Source: Agarilytica sp033852165 (lineage in GTDB: Bacteria > Pseudomonadota > Gammaproteobacteria > Pseudomonadales > Cellvibrionaceae). From it: 64,000 bases of DNA. This document shows, one piece after another, positions 26,307-35,441 of this stretch; position 1 is the stretch's first letter; every line of letters starts with the position of its first letter. The stretch covers positions 62,001 to 126,000 of the forward strand of contig JAWSUZ010000054.1 in assembly GCA_033852165.1 (NCBI GenBank), read 5' to 3'. A program made the position numbers and the translations under genes. The notes under the pieces were generated by a model. That model saw nothing but the letters and a program-made list of their open reading frames with translations. It was not told the origin of the DNA and did no database searches.

Positions 26307-28244
26307 ATGTCTGAGGTAAAAACCTATCCAGTTCCGCAGTCGGTATCACAAACTGCACATATCGATGCGGATACCTATGCCGCTTTGTATAAACGTTCAA
26401 TTAACGATCCCGAGGGTTTTTGGGCGGAGCAGGCAGAAAAGTTTTTGGACTGGGATAAGAAGTGGGACAAAGTCAGAGAGTTTGATTTTCATAAGGGCGA
26501 AGCTGCGTGGTTCTTAGGGGGTAAATTAAATGTCGCCAAAAACTGCATAGACAGACATCTGAAGGATAAAGCTGAACAAGTAGCGATTATTTGGGAAGGT
26601 GATGATCCGGCTAAAGATTTACGTGTTACCTATCAACAGTTGCATGATGATGTGTGTCGATTTTCCAATGTGTTAAAAGCGCGAGGCGTTAAGAAAGGGG
26701 ATCGCGTTTGTATTTATATGCCGATGATCATCGAAGCAACCTATGCCATGCTGGCTTGCGCACGTATTGGCGCGGTTCACTCTGTGGTGTTTGGCGGCTT
26801 TTCGCCAGAAGCACTGAAAGACCGAATTCAGGATTCAGATTGCAAAATCGTCATCACTGCCGATGAAGGTGTGAGGGGCGGAAAGTCTGTGGCATTGAAG
26901 TCAAATGTCGATAAAGCAGTCGCACAATGCCCTAATGTACATACGGTGCTTGTTATACAGCACACAAAAGGAAAAGTTGATTGGGATGATTCTCATGATG
27001 TTTGGTATCACGAGATTGCTGCGGATATGGCAGCAACTTGCGAACCTGAAGTGATGGATTCAGAAGACCCGCTATTTATTCTATATACCTCTGGATCTAC
27101 GGGTAAACCTAAAGGCGTATTGCATACATGTGGGGGGTATTTGTTACAGGTAGCAATGACCCACAAATACACTTTCGATTACAAAGACGGAGAGGTTTTT
27201 TGGTGTACGGCAGACGTAGGTTGGGTAACTGGGCATAGCTATATCGTATACGGTCCGCTTGCCAATGGCGCGACAACACTGATGTTTGAGGGCGTACCTA
27301 CTTATCCTGATGCTTCACGTTGTTGGCAAATTTGTGACAAGCACAATGTGAGCATCTTTTACACGGCGCCAACCGCATTACGCGCTTTAATGGCCAAAGG
27401 CGATGAATATGTGACGTCTACGTCGCGACAATCTTTGCGCATACTGGGTACGGTCGGTGAGCCGATTAATCCTGAAGCATGGGAGTGGTATCACAAGGTT
27501 GTTGGTGAAGAGCGTTGCCCAATTGTTGATACGTGGTGGCAAACGGAAACCGGGGCTCATATGCTCACTCCGTTGCCGGGCGCAACTGCCTTAAAGCCGG
27601 GGTCGGCCACCCTCCCTTTTTTTGGCGTCGAGCCTGTGTTGTTGGATGAAAATGCCAATGTTATCGAGGGAGAAGGGCAAGGTAGTCTAGTCATTAAGTC
27701 ATCATGGCCGAGTCAGATTAGAACGATATACGGTGACCATGACCGACTCATTAGTACTTATTTCAGACCGTACCCTGGCTATTATTTCACAGGTGACGGC
27801 GCGCGCCGAGATGCAGACGGTTATTACTGGATTACAGGTCGCATGGATGATGTTTTGAATGTGTCGGGGCATCGAATGGGAACCGCAGAGGTGGAGAGCG
27901 CATTGGTTCTGCATCATGATGTTGCGGAGGCCGCAGTGATTGGCTGCCCCCACGATATTAAAGGGCAGGCTATCTATGCCTACGTCACGCTAATGAACGG
28001 TGTTGAACCGAGTGATGAGCTGCGCAAAGAATTGGTGGGCTTGTGTGCATCTGAAATTGGCCCGATTGCTAAGCCGGACTATATTCAGTGGGCTCCAGGT
28101 TTGCCTAAGACGAGATCGGGTAAAATTATGCGCCGTATTCTGCGTAAGATTGGCGCGAATGAACTCGAAAACCTCGGAGATACTTCAACTTTGGCGGATC
28201 CATCCGTTGTTGAAGAGCTGATAGCGAATCGACTTATTCGTTAA
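26307..28244 (+). CDS. acs: Acetyl-coenzyme A synthetase
   Basis: Activates acetate to acetyl-CoA through acetyl-AMP. I take ATG at 26307 (MSEVKTYPVPQSV), preceded by a GGGGTGAG-type ribosome-binding site, rather than the longer frame. Adenylation motifs: YTSGSTGKPKG, WWQTETGAHM, TGDGARRDADGYYWITGR, and near residue 604 PKTRSGKIMRRILRK, whose lysine is the one usually inactivated by acetylation. Length 645 is normal. Confidence 0.97.
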   Translation: MSEVKTYPVPQSVSQTAHIDADTYAALYKRSINDPEGFWAEQAEKFLDWDKKWDKVREFDFHKGEAAWFLGGKLNVAKNCIDRHLKDKAEQVAIIWEGDDPAKDLRVTYQQLHDDVCRFSNVLKARGVKKGDRVCIYMPMIIEATYAMLACARIGAVHSVVFGGFSPEALKDRIQDSDCKIVITADEGVRGGKSVALKSNVDKAVAQCPNVHTVLVIQHTKGKVDWDDSHDVWYHEIAADMAATCEPEVMDSEDPLFILYTSGSTGKPKGVLHTCGGYLLQVAMTHKYTFDYKDGEVFWCTADVGWVTGHSYIVYGPLANGATTLMFEGVPTYPDASRCWQICDKHNVSIFYTAPTALRALMAKGDEYVTSTSRQSLRILGTVGEPINPEAWEWYHKVVGEERCPIVDTWWQTETGAHMLTPLPGATALKPGSATLPFFGVEPVLLDENANVIEGEGQGSLVIKSSWPSQIRTIYGDHDRLISTYFRPYPGYYFTGDGARRDADGYYWITGRMDDVLNVSGHRMGTAEVESALVLHHDVAEAAVIGCPHDIKGQAIYAYVTLMNGVEPSDELRKELVGLCASEIGPIAKPDYIQWAPGLPKTRSGKIMRRILRKIGANELENLGDTSTLADPSVVEELIANRLIR

Positions 28245-28292
28245 GCAATAGTCATTTTTCTGCCTTCATCAAATAGGCGTTCCTCGTTTCAT

Positions 28293-28326
28293 AAAGTTAC
28301 AGAGTTGGTTTTGGCTCTGTAACTTT
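28293..28326. terminator. Inverted repeat after acs, possible terminator
   Basis: AAAGTTACAGAG (28293-28304) and its exact complement (28315-28326) form a 12-bp stem with a 10-base loop, 48 bases after acs. No T-run follows on either strand beyond the stem's own TTT, so termination efficiency is uncertain. Confidence 0.55.
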
Positions 28327-28462
28327 GTGGTCTTCTGTCTTTTCTCCTCTCGATTACGAACCATTGGCGCCAGAAATCGTCTAATCTTAAATATAGGCTT
28401 ATGCTTACATATAAGCATGTTCCAAAGTTATAGGTATTAAAATTGATAAAAGGAAAAAGACT

Positions 28463-29827
28463 GTGAACGGAAAGATATCCGCAAAAGTCACGCCAAAAGA
28501 ATCCCTTGATGTTCTTTCTCATATAGAAGTAACGCGTTTAGTTGAAACAAAAGATTCAGAAATTTACGAAAATTTTCGTCGTTGTGCCTTGGCTGTATTA
28601 AATACTGGGGCAGAAACTGATGACACAAAAGAAATATTAGAAAAATATTCTGATTTTTCTGTTGGCGTGATTCAGCAGGAACGTGGTATTAAATTGGATA
28701 TTCAGAACGCGCCAGAGACTGCATTTGTAGACGGCACAATGATTACAGGAATTCGAGAACATTTGTTTTCGGTGCTACGGGATATCGTATACATCAATAA
28801 TGAGTTACAAGAAAATCGCGACATTGATTTTTCAAAGGCAGATGGTATTACCAATGGCGTATTTCACATTGTACGTAATGCGGGTCTGTTAAAAACGAAT
28901 GGTGATGTCAATGTGGTTGTTTGTTGGGGTGGGCACTCGATAAACGAAGTGGAATATGATTACTCTAAAGAAGTCGGTTATCAAATGGGGTTGAGGGGCA
29001 TGAATATTTGCACGGGATGTGGTCCTGGTGCGATGAAAGGGCCAATGAAGGGCGCAACCTTTGGTCATGCAAAAATGCGTTTTCAGGGGCGTTATATTGG
29101 TATTACTGAACCCGGTATTATTGCCGCTGAATCACCTAACCCTATTGTGAATGAGCTGGTCATTATGCCAGACATTGAAAAACGCTTAGAGGCATTTGTG
29201 CGTACCGGGCATGGCATTGTGGTTTTTCCTGGTGGCGCTGGTACGGCAGAAGAAATTCTCTATATCTTAGGTATCTTGTTACACCCGGATAATAAAAATA
29301 TCCCTTTCCCCTTAATTTTTACCGGTCCGAAATCATCGAGAGATTATTTTGACCAAATAAATGAATTTATCGGTATTTCTTTAGGAGAAGAAGCACAATC
29401 AAAATATGAAATTGTAGTAGATGACCCGGTTTTGGTAGCTCAAAAAATGAAAACACACATGGAACTCGTGAGAAGCTATCGTAGACAATCGAAAGATGCT
29501 TACTATTATAATTGGATCTTGAAAATTGATCGAGAATTACAGCAGCCTTTTAGTCCGGATCATAATAATATGGCCAAACTGGATTTACATAAGGATCAAG
29601 AAACGTATCACCTAGCGGCAAACTTGCGACGTGCTTTTTCCGGAATCGTTGATGGAAATGTAAAAGAACATGGCATTCGTGCGGTTGCCGAAAAAGGCCC
29701 GTATGAAATTCATGGAGATGCAGAAATACTTGCACCCCTAGGTGAATTGTTAAAATCTTTTGTTGCGCAAAAGCGAATGAAGATTCCAACACAAGAATAT
29801 ATACCCTGTTACAAAATTGTTGAATGA
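28463..29827 (+). CDS. ppnN: Nucleotide 5'-monophosphate nucleosidase PpnN (YgdH)
   Basis: Cleaves purine and pyrimidine monophosphates to base and ribose 5-phosphate; the E. coli enzyme is activated by (p)ppGpp. The protein matches YgdH along its full length: DUF4478-type N-terminus, central LOG domain with CWGGHSINE, CTGCGPGAMKGPMKGA and PGGAGTAEEILYILGIL, and the C-terminal DUF3412-type part ending FVAQKRMKIPTQEYIPCYKIVE. Start is GTG at 28463; length 454 equals E. coli. smrA overlaps its end by four bases. Confidence 0.95.
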   Translation: MNGKISAKVTPKESLDVLSHIEVTRLVETKDSEIYENFRRCALAVLNTGAETDDTKEILEKYSDFSVGVIQQERGIKLDIQNAPETAFVDGTMITGIREHLFSVLRDIVYINNELQENRDIDFSKADGITNGVFHIVRNAGLLKTNGDVNVVVCWGGHSINEVEYDYSKEVGYQMGLRGMNICTGCGPGAMKGPMKGATFGHAKMRFQGRYIGITEPGIIAAESPNPIVNELVIMPDIEKRLEAFVRTGHGIVVFPGGAGTAEEILYILGILLHPDNKNIPFPLIFTGPKSSRDYFDQINEFIGISLGEEAQSKYEIVVDDPVLVAQKMKTHMELVRSYRRQSKDAYYYNWILKIDRELQQPFSPDHNNMAKLDLHKDQETYHLAANLRRAFSGIVDGNVKEHGIRAVAEKGPYEIHGDAEILAPLGELLKSFVAQKRMKIPTQEYIPCYKIVE

Positions 29828-30366
29828 TAATGACCGAAGATGTATTTGAACAATTGTTAGGCGATGACGTAGAGCCTATCAATGCCGAAAGTAGAGTGGC
29901 GCTTCAGAAAGAGCGTGATTCCGGGGTGAATAAAGAGATTCGCCGACGAGCGGCTGAAAATGAAGAGAGGAGCCCGGAAGACCCGTTGACGAGCGAGCCG
30001 CTTGAGATGGTTGAACCTTTGGAGGTGATTTCGTATTGCAAAGCGGGTGTCCAGCACGGAGTATTTAAAAAGTTGCGTTTGGGGAAATATCCCTTTGATG
30101 CACGGCTTGATTTACACCGGTTAACGGTCGAACAGGCACGAGAGGAGATTTATCGTTTTGTGAACGATTGTATTGCCCACGATATTCGAGCGGCATTAAT
30201 TACCCACGGTAAAGGCGAGGGGCGAGATAAACCTGCGCTGTTAAAAAGCTGTGTTGCGCATTGGTTGCCAGAGCTTGACCAAGTTTTGGCTTTTCATACG
30301 GCACAGAAGCAGCATGGCAGCTACGGCGCTACTTATGTGCTGTTCAAAAAAAGTGACAATAAATAA
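29824..30366 (+). CDS. smrA: Smr-domain endonuclease SmrA-like protein
   Basis: A 180-residue protein with a charged N-terminal region and a C-terminal Smr domain (about 92-178): LDLHRLTVEQAREEI, ALITHGKGEGRDKPALLKSCVAHWLPE and KQHGSYGATYVLFKK. Small Smr proteins are nicking nucleases on DNA or RNA in vitro. The ATG overlaps the ppnN stop (ATGA); a second in-frame ATG at 29830 is also possible. Naming as SmrA is by overall resemblance. Confidence 0.85.
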   Translation: MIMTEDVFEQLLGDDVEPINAESRVALQKERDSGVNKEIRRRAAENEERSPEDPLTSEPLEMVEPLEVISYCKAGVQHGVFKKLRLGKYPFDARLDLHRLTVEQAREEIYRFVNDCIAHDIRAALITHGKGEGRDKPALLKSCVAHWLPELDQVLAFHTAQKQHGSYGATYVLFKKSDNK

Positions 30367-30428
30367 CTAGAAAATAAAGAGCGAAACAGGAAACATTCTT
30401 GCTGGTCTGAGTGAGATAAAATGAAGGG

Positions 30429-30695
30429 CTAGATTCCCATTTTGTGTAGTGCGTTAATGAGTTCTCGTACGATACCGGCGGCGACGGGGTGTTCTGTTTC
30501 AAAGCGTGCTTCTAATGACATAGCAATGTCGACTGAAGACTCAATGTTATTAACGTCTGCATCTTTATCCAAGATAAGCCGTATATCCTCTTCTAGCTTT
30601 TGGGCTATCTCTAGGGTTTCTGCGTCAACGGATGTGCTGTTATTAAGTTGCTCCCTTAGCTGATTAAGTGAGGACTTTATAGAACCTTCGCTCAT
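30429..30695 (-). CDS. DUF4404 family protein
   Basis: An 88-residue mostly helical, acidic protein. The pattern of an N-terminal LNQLREQL helix, a middle EIAQKLEEDIRLIL helix and the C-terminal FETEHPVAAGIVRELINALHKMGI matches DUF4404, an uncharacterised family of gammaproteobacteria. It is soluble, without catalytic motifs. It is transcribed toward smrA, convergent. Confidence 0.75.
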   Translation of the reverse strand: MSEGSIKSSLNQLREQLNNSTSVDAETLEIAQKLEEDIRLILDKDADVNNIESSVDIAMSLEARFETEHPVAAGIVRELINALHKMGI

Positions 30696-30837
30696 ACTGT
30701 ACTCCGGTTAATAATGGATACTATTAATAATAGGCGAAGTCTGGGCGGTTTGTGAGGCGGGCGCGGGAGTTGTTGAATGTTTGTGAAACGTGACACTATC
30801 TCAGCAGGCTACATAAAACTGTGTGGATGTACCATAG

Positions 30838-30894
30838 CTAGTGTCCATCCATAAAATCGATCGCAGTAGGCGCCTGTTTATGGATGGGCGCTAG
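30838..30894. repeat. Dispersed inverted-repeat element, copy 1
   Basis: CTAGTGTCCATCCATAAA (30838-30855) and TTTATGGATGGGCGCTAG (30877-30894) are inverted repeats with two G-T mismatches that remain paired in RNA, around a 21-base loop. The segment 30864-30883 matches 51084-51103 at 18 of 20 bases, and 30873-30894 matches 34018-34039 at 19 of 22. It lies 10 bases beyond the olsF-like stop codon. Confidence 0.7.
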
Positions 30895-30903
30895 CCAGCC
30901 TTT

Positions 30904-32634
30904 CTAGACATTTTGGAGCTTTTTATCATCAATATAGCGCTTTCGTTTGCTCGCCTTTAGTTTGTGGAGGTCGGCAAGGCAAAGGCTATCGAGGCAGTCG
31001 CCAAAATCAGGGTCGACACTGAATACGATATTTTGAAAGCCGCCTTTTTCGAAAATAGCGGCGTATTGTTTGAAGAGCATGGGCAGCTTGTAGCCCATTG
31101 AGATAAAGTTTTTCTGCATAAAATCGAAGGCTTCTTCAGACTCTTTATTGCCAAATAATTGGTCAAGTTCGTACGTTTTTGCCTCGTTAAGAATGTAAGG
31201 GTGATAGGCGCTAGCCAGGTGGTCGGGGCAAGGATGGTAGCGACGGTAATGGTAAGCCAGCATGTCCATTAGCTCTTTTGGGTAATCGGCGCTCATACTG
31301 ACAGGGCCGAGAAGGTAGCGTATGTCGGGGTTACGGGCTAGGTAACAGCCTAAGCCCTGCCATAGGTAATCTAGGCTGGCTCGTCCCCAGTAGTCAGGGT
31401 TTACAAAGCTTCTTCCAAGCTCGACGCTTTGCTCCAGGTAAGGCGTGAATTCAGGATTAAATTTATATAGGGTGCTGGTGTAAAACCCTTTAGTGCCCAT
31501 TTTCGCTAAGATTTTTTTCCCTTCTCCAAGGCGGTAGGCACCGGCAATAGCGAGCTTGTTTCCATCCCAAAGGACTAAGTGTTTGTAGTGCTGGTCGAAA
31601 TCATCCAAATCCCGTTTTTTCCCGCTGCCTTCTCCTACCTTTCGAAAGCTGACTTCGCGCAGTCGACCAATTTCACGTATGACTTTAGAGTCTGATTTGT
31701 AGTCTATTAAATAAATTCGATTTCCATCTCGAGTTTCTCCTAGGCATTCGGAAGCATTGAGTTCATTCAATAACTGCTTTCGGTCTTCGGGGTGGGCAAT
31801 GGTGCGTTGTGTTTCGAATATTGGCTGGTGTTGTTTACCTATTTTGTATAGGTGTTTTTTGAGCCTCGATACGAGAGTTCTGTCGTGCAGTCCTTCAGCA
31901 AAAAGTCCCTGCTCGGGTATGCATTCGCCAATGCTGAATTTAATGACATGGGATTGTTTGTTGAACATCTCGTGTGCAAGTAGCGCGGTTCCCAGTGGCT
32001 TGTACAGGAGTGATGCGCCATAAAAGAGAAGCGAGTTTTTTGCGTGAATACGGATTGGGAGCAAAGGGGCTTTCGCTTTGCGCGCAAAGTGAAGAAAGCC
32101 GGGGCGCCAGCGCGTATCTCTTACGCCAGTAGGGCGGACTCGAGAAACCTCACCGGCTGGAAACACAATAATGGCTTCTTCATTTTCCAAGTGTTCAATT
32201 ATTTGTTTGTAGCCTTTCCTGGCGCTGCTACCCCCCATGTTATCGACGGAAACGAATAAACTAGTAAGTTGCTTGAAGTGACTCAGCATGTCGTTCGCCA
32301 TTATGCGAACATCGCTACGGACTTCGGATACGAGCTTTAGCAGCGCCAAACCATCGAGAGAGCCAATCGGGTGGTTGGCAATGATTACCACGCGCCCCGT
32401 TGCAGGAATGTTGGCGCGGTCACGTACAGACACGGTATAGCTAAAGTCAAAAAAACCAAAAATACGATCGATAAAATCGAAGCCCCAGGCATCGGTATTG
32501 TTCTCTAGAAAGGCATTGATTTTATCCTCATAAATAATGCGCTTTAACAGAGAGATTGTCGGTTTTGTTACAAGTTTAGGCTTGCTTGCAAAGCTGGGAA
32601 ATTTATCGAGAATGGCTTGTTCGATGTTTATCAT
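30904..32634 (-). CDS. OlsF-like bifunctional acyltransferase (PlsC + GNAT), probable ornithine-lipid synthase
   Basis: A 576-residue protein with two acyltransferase halves. The N-terminal PlsC-like domain (about 75-270) shows NHPIGSLDG with H88 and D94 (spacing H-x5-D) and FPAGEVSR at 158-165. The C-terminal half (about 300-520) is a GNAT-type domain like OlsB: REVSFRKVGEGSGKKRDLDDFDQHYKHLVLWDG, then ELGRSFVNPDYWGRASLDYLWQGLGCYLARNP. This order and length match OlsF of Serratia, which makes ornithine lipids, phosphate-free membrane lipids useful under phosphate limitation. Function is inferred; a hemolysin-like annotation is also common for such proteins. Confidence 0.72.
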   Translation of the reverse strand: MINIEQAILDKFPSFASKPKLVTKPTISLLKRIIYEDKINAFLENNTDAWGFDFIDRIFGFFDFSYTVSVRDRANIPATGRVVIIANHPIGSLDGLALLKLVSEVRSDVRIMANDMLSHFKQLTSLFVSVDNMGGSSARKGYKQIIEHLENEEAIIVFPAGEVSRVRPTGVRDTRWRPGFLHFARKAKAPLLPIRIHAKNSLLFYGASLLYKPLGTALLAHEMFNKQSHVIKFSIGECIPEQGLFAEGLHDRTLVSRLKKHLYKIGKQHQPIFETQRTIAHPEDRKQLLNELNASECLGETRDGNRIYLIDYKSDSKVIREIGRLREVSFRKVGEGSGKKRDLDDFDQHYKHLVLWDGNKLAIAGAYRLGEGKKILAKMGTKGFYTSTLYKFNPEFTPYLEQSVELGRSFVNPDYWGRASLDYLWQGLGCYLARNPDIRYLLGPVSMSADYPKELMDMLAYHYRRYHPCPDHLASAYHPYILNEAKTYELDQLFGNKESEEAFDFMQKNFISMGYKLPMLFKQYAAIFEKGGFQNIVFSVDPDFGDCLDSLCLADLHKLKASKRKRYIDDKKLQNV

Positions 32635-32775
32635 TGTTTGACCTTTAGAGCACAGCTTGAACGCTCATTTCTACAGTCCTTCGCGCGATCATCCGCATCT
32701 GAATAGCTTGTATGGATGCATTATGTCATTGCCTGCTTATCAAATCGTCACAAACATGTAACAAAAAGCAGAGAG

Positions 32776-33885
32776 CTAGAGGATTTGACTCAGTTGCTTT
32801 AGTTGATTTTCTAAGAGGTTTTGAAACGGTTGACGGAAGCTGGAAAGCACCTGGCGACCATCTTCCGTCCCCAGTTCCATAAACGTAATGCGTCGATTGA
32901 TTAGGGCTTCTCCCCCTGCAATTTCTTCGACAATGAGACCTGCAAAGGGCAACTTTTCAGGTACGATATTCTCTTTATTAGCCGATACAAGTGCAGCGAG
33001 ATCCAGAGGTACTTTATCGATGATTCCGGCTAACTCTAGAATTAGATAGGCCGTGCAACTGGCGTTAAAAAGCGCTTCACCCCGATTGTCTCGTTCTTGA
33101 AAGTTGAGGATATAGTAGTTTTCTGTCAGGCGAAATTGGTGCCCACCATAGAGCGCCATAACATCGCTCATGATTTTTTCCAGCCGTCCCATGGTGTCGC
33201 GGAAACTCTGGCCGTTAAGTTGTTGTTTCAGAATGTTCAGGTTTTTGATGTGAATGATTGCAAATACATCGGAATGGGGCATTTCCTCGAATGAGGAAGC
33301 GTCGTTTAAGGTGTCATCCTCGCTCTCTTCTGGTTTGTTGAGGTTATCTTTTTGAGCGGGAGATTGCCAAACGATGGCTTTACTATGAAAAAACGACCAG
33401 ACGCCTAAAACAAAAAGCAACGTTGATACTGACACAGTCAAAAAAATAGCTGAGTTCAAAGACCATTCGTCCGTTTTGATTGTGACGGTAACATAACCGG
33501 CTACGCTGTCGCGGAGGGTAATAGGACTGGTAAATGTAGCGCTGTGGGAGGGGCGAACTCTAGAGTCTCCTGCTTGCACAAGCAAATTATTTTCGACATC
33601 GTGGATTGTTGCTAAGTGAGTGTGTGGGTTGGTGATGACATCTTGCAAAATTACCTGTAAGCGGACAAGGTCATGGTTAAACGTTGCATCGACGGCCTGC
33701 TTGGCGGCCATGTTGGCAAGAGTGTTACCGTAATTTCCGACAAAGCTTTCACTTATTGCGCGTGTATTGGGAATAAATATTACTGCGAGCATGAGGCTGG
33801 CGACAAACCCTCCTGCGCACACAGCCGACAGTGTGGGGATGAAGCGAAGTCGAAGCGGGAAAAAGTTGGCGATAGGCGTAGGCAA
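32776..33885 (-). CDS. AhpA/YtjB-family membrane protein
   Basis: A 369-residue inner-membrane protein with two membrane helices (about 17-37 and 146-166) flanking a small periplasmic domain, then a cytoplasmic domain (about 205-365) of YtjB/Smp type (VFAIIHIKNLNILKQQL near its start, RITFMELGTEDGRQVLSSFRQPFQ near its end). The arrangement of a Smp-like gene divergent from serB is conserved in gammaproteobacteria and supports the call. The cytoplasmic part vaguely recalls a cyclase fold, but I see no catalytic motif. Confidence 0.7.
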   Translation of the reverse strand: MPTPIANFFPLRLRFIPTLSAVCAGGFVASLMLAVIFIPNTRAISESFVGNYGNTLANMAAKQAVDATFNHDLVRLQVILQDVITNPHTHLATIHDVENNLLVQAGDSRVRPSHSATFTSPITLRDSVAGYVTVTIKTDEWSLNSAIFLTVSVSTLLFVLGVWSFFHSKAIVWQSPAQKDNLNKPEESEDDTLNDASSFEEMPHSDVFAIIHIKNLNILKQQLNGQSFRDTMGRLEKIMSDVMALYGGHQFRLTENYYILNFQERDNRGEALFNASCTAYLILELAGIIDKVPLDLAALVSANKENIVPEKLPFAGLIVEEIAGGEALINRRITFMELGTEDGRQVLSSFRQPFQNLLENQLKQLSQIL

Positions 33886-34017
33886 AGGGCTTATTTCTTA
33901 GCTATTTATTAGTGGTATTAATGGGTTGGCTGCTTTGATTGGTCTTTTTAAGTGTTCCTCTTGAATCATCTTATTAATATTCATTTAGGCTGAGCCAGGA
34001 GTAAATTTAGCTACGAC

Positions 34018-34039
34018 CCTGTTGATGGGCGGGCGCTAG
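34018..34039. repeat. Dispersed repeat, partial copy
   Basis: CCTGTTGATGGGCGGGCGCTAG matches the right part of the element at 30873-30894 at 19 of 22 bases. No second arm is present here. Confidence 0.5.
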
Positions 34040-34131
34040 ATCGTGCTGGCTAAATTCCTATCTGAAAGTAAGATGATTCTACATCCGAAGGTGCAGGGAT
34101 CACTCTTTGCTCATTGTCTCCTATTCAAAGG

Positions 34132-34159
34132 TTCCATGGATAACCTAAGTCGTTATAAT
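34132..34159 (+). promoter_or_regulatory. Possible serB promoter
   Basis: TTCCAT at 34132-34137 and TATAAT at 34154-34159 with a 16-base spacer; the -10 is perfect and the -35 weak. The serB start is 31 bases downstream of the -10. Confidence 0.4.
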
Positions 34160-34190
34160 GACCCACTATCAAACGAAATAGAAGTTATCT

Positions 34191-35405
34191 GTGCGCGAAC
34201 TCATTCTCATCACTATATTTGGCCAAGATCGCCCCTTTGTTACCTCGACTGTCAGCGAAATTTTATCAAAAAGTAATGCCAATATACTTGATATTGGCCA
34301 GTCGGTAATTCACGAGACTCTGTCGCTCGGCATGCTGGTTGAATTTTCCTGCGCTAAAGGTTCGGGCGATGTTGTGCGTGATATTTTATTTGCGATGCAT
34401 ACTATTGGAATGCAGGTGAAATTTCGCCCGATTGAAGAGGATAGCTACGGAGAGTGGGTGGGCCAGCAAGGTAAGCCTCGTCATATTGTGACGCTATTAG
34501 CTCGACAAATCTCGGCTCACCATATTTCTGCTCTGGCGCGCGTGATCGCTGAAAACGGGTTGAATATCGACAATATTAGCCGCCTTTCTGGCCGTGTTGC
34601 GTTGGAGTCCAATGATGAGCGAACAAAAGCTTGCGTTGAATTTTCGGCGCGGGGGCATACTTCAGACACCTCTGTGTTACGTGCCGAGCTAGCTAAGTTA
34701 GCGTCGTCCTTTGATATTGATATTGCTTTCCAAGAAGACAATATGTATCGCCGTACTCGCCGGTTGGTGTGTTTCGATATGGATTCGACGTTAATCGAGA
34801 CAGAGGTTATTGATGAACTCGCTAAAGCGGCGGGTGTTGGGGATGAGGTAGCGGCTATTACCGAAGCGGCAATGATGGGCGAGTTAGATTTTGATGAAAG
34901 CTTTCGCCGCCGAATGGCTCTATTGAAGGGCTTAAGTGAAGACGTGTTAGCGGGTATCGCAGATAGGCTGCCGTTAACCGAAGGCGCAGAAATTTTATTC
35001 GCCAACCTAAAAAAGCTAGGCTACAAAACAGCTATTTTATCGGGTGGTTTTGAGTACTTCGGAAGACATCTACAAAAAAAATTAGGCGTGGATTACGTAT
35101 ATTCTAATGCTCTTGAGATTGTCGACGGAGTTGTTACGGGCAATGTTACCGGGCGGATTGTGAACGGTGAGAGAAAAGCTGAATTGCTTCGTGAGCTGGC
35201 TGAGCGGGAGAATATCAGTTTGGAGCAAGTTGTTGCAGTGGGCGACGGCGCCAATGACTTGCCGATGCTAAGCATTGCAGGCTTAGGTATTGCCTTTCGT
35301 GCAAAACCCTTGGTGAAAGCGGAAGCGAAGCAGTCGATATCTAACTTAGGGTTAGATGCAATTCTATATCTAATGGGGTTTCGCGATCGAGAGATGAAGC
35401 ACTAA
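34191..35405 (+). CDS. serB: Phosphoserine phosphatase SerB with N-terminal ACT domains
   Basis: Dephosphorylates phosphoserine, the last step of serine synthesis. It starts with GTG at 34191. The N-terminal part (about 1-180) is two ACT-like domains (LITIFGQDRPFVTSTVSEIL; HIVTLLARQISAHHISALARVI), the likely serine-sensing part. The HAD domain has FDMDSTLIETEVIDELA near residue 196, ILSGGFEYF and AVGDGANDLPML. The 404-residue length fits the Pseudomonas/Mycobacterium long form. Confidence 0.95.
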   Translation: MRELILITIFGQDRPFVTSTVSEILSKSNANILDIGQSVIHETLSLGMLVEFSCAKGSGDVVRDILFAMHTIGMQVKFRPIEEDSYGEWVGQQGKPRHIVTLLARQISAHHISALARVIAENGLNIDNISRLSGRVALESNDERTKACVEFSARGHTSDTSVLRAELAKLASSFDIDIAFQEDNMYRRTRRLVCFDMDSTLIETEVIDELAKAAGVGDEVAAITEAAMMGELDFDESFRRRMALLKGLSEDVLAGIADRLPLTEGAEILFANLKKLGYKTAILSGGFEYFGRHLQKKLGVDYVYSNALEIVDGVVTGNVTGRIVNGERKAELLRELAERENISLEQVVAVGDGANDLPMLSIAGLGIAFRAKPLVKAEAKQSISNLGLDAILYLMGFRDREMKH

Positions 35406-35441
35406 GGTGTTTTATCAGCGGTTAAATGGGATGGAGGGCGA

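Larger units (their letters stand above)
33886..34190. other. Divergent intergenic region ytjB-like / serB
   Basis: A 305-base gap. It contains a partial copy of the dispersed repeat at 34018-34039 and, near serB, a TATAAT at 34154-34159. A short reading frame across 34043-34276 runs into serB in another frame and is not supported. Confidence 0.5.
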
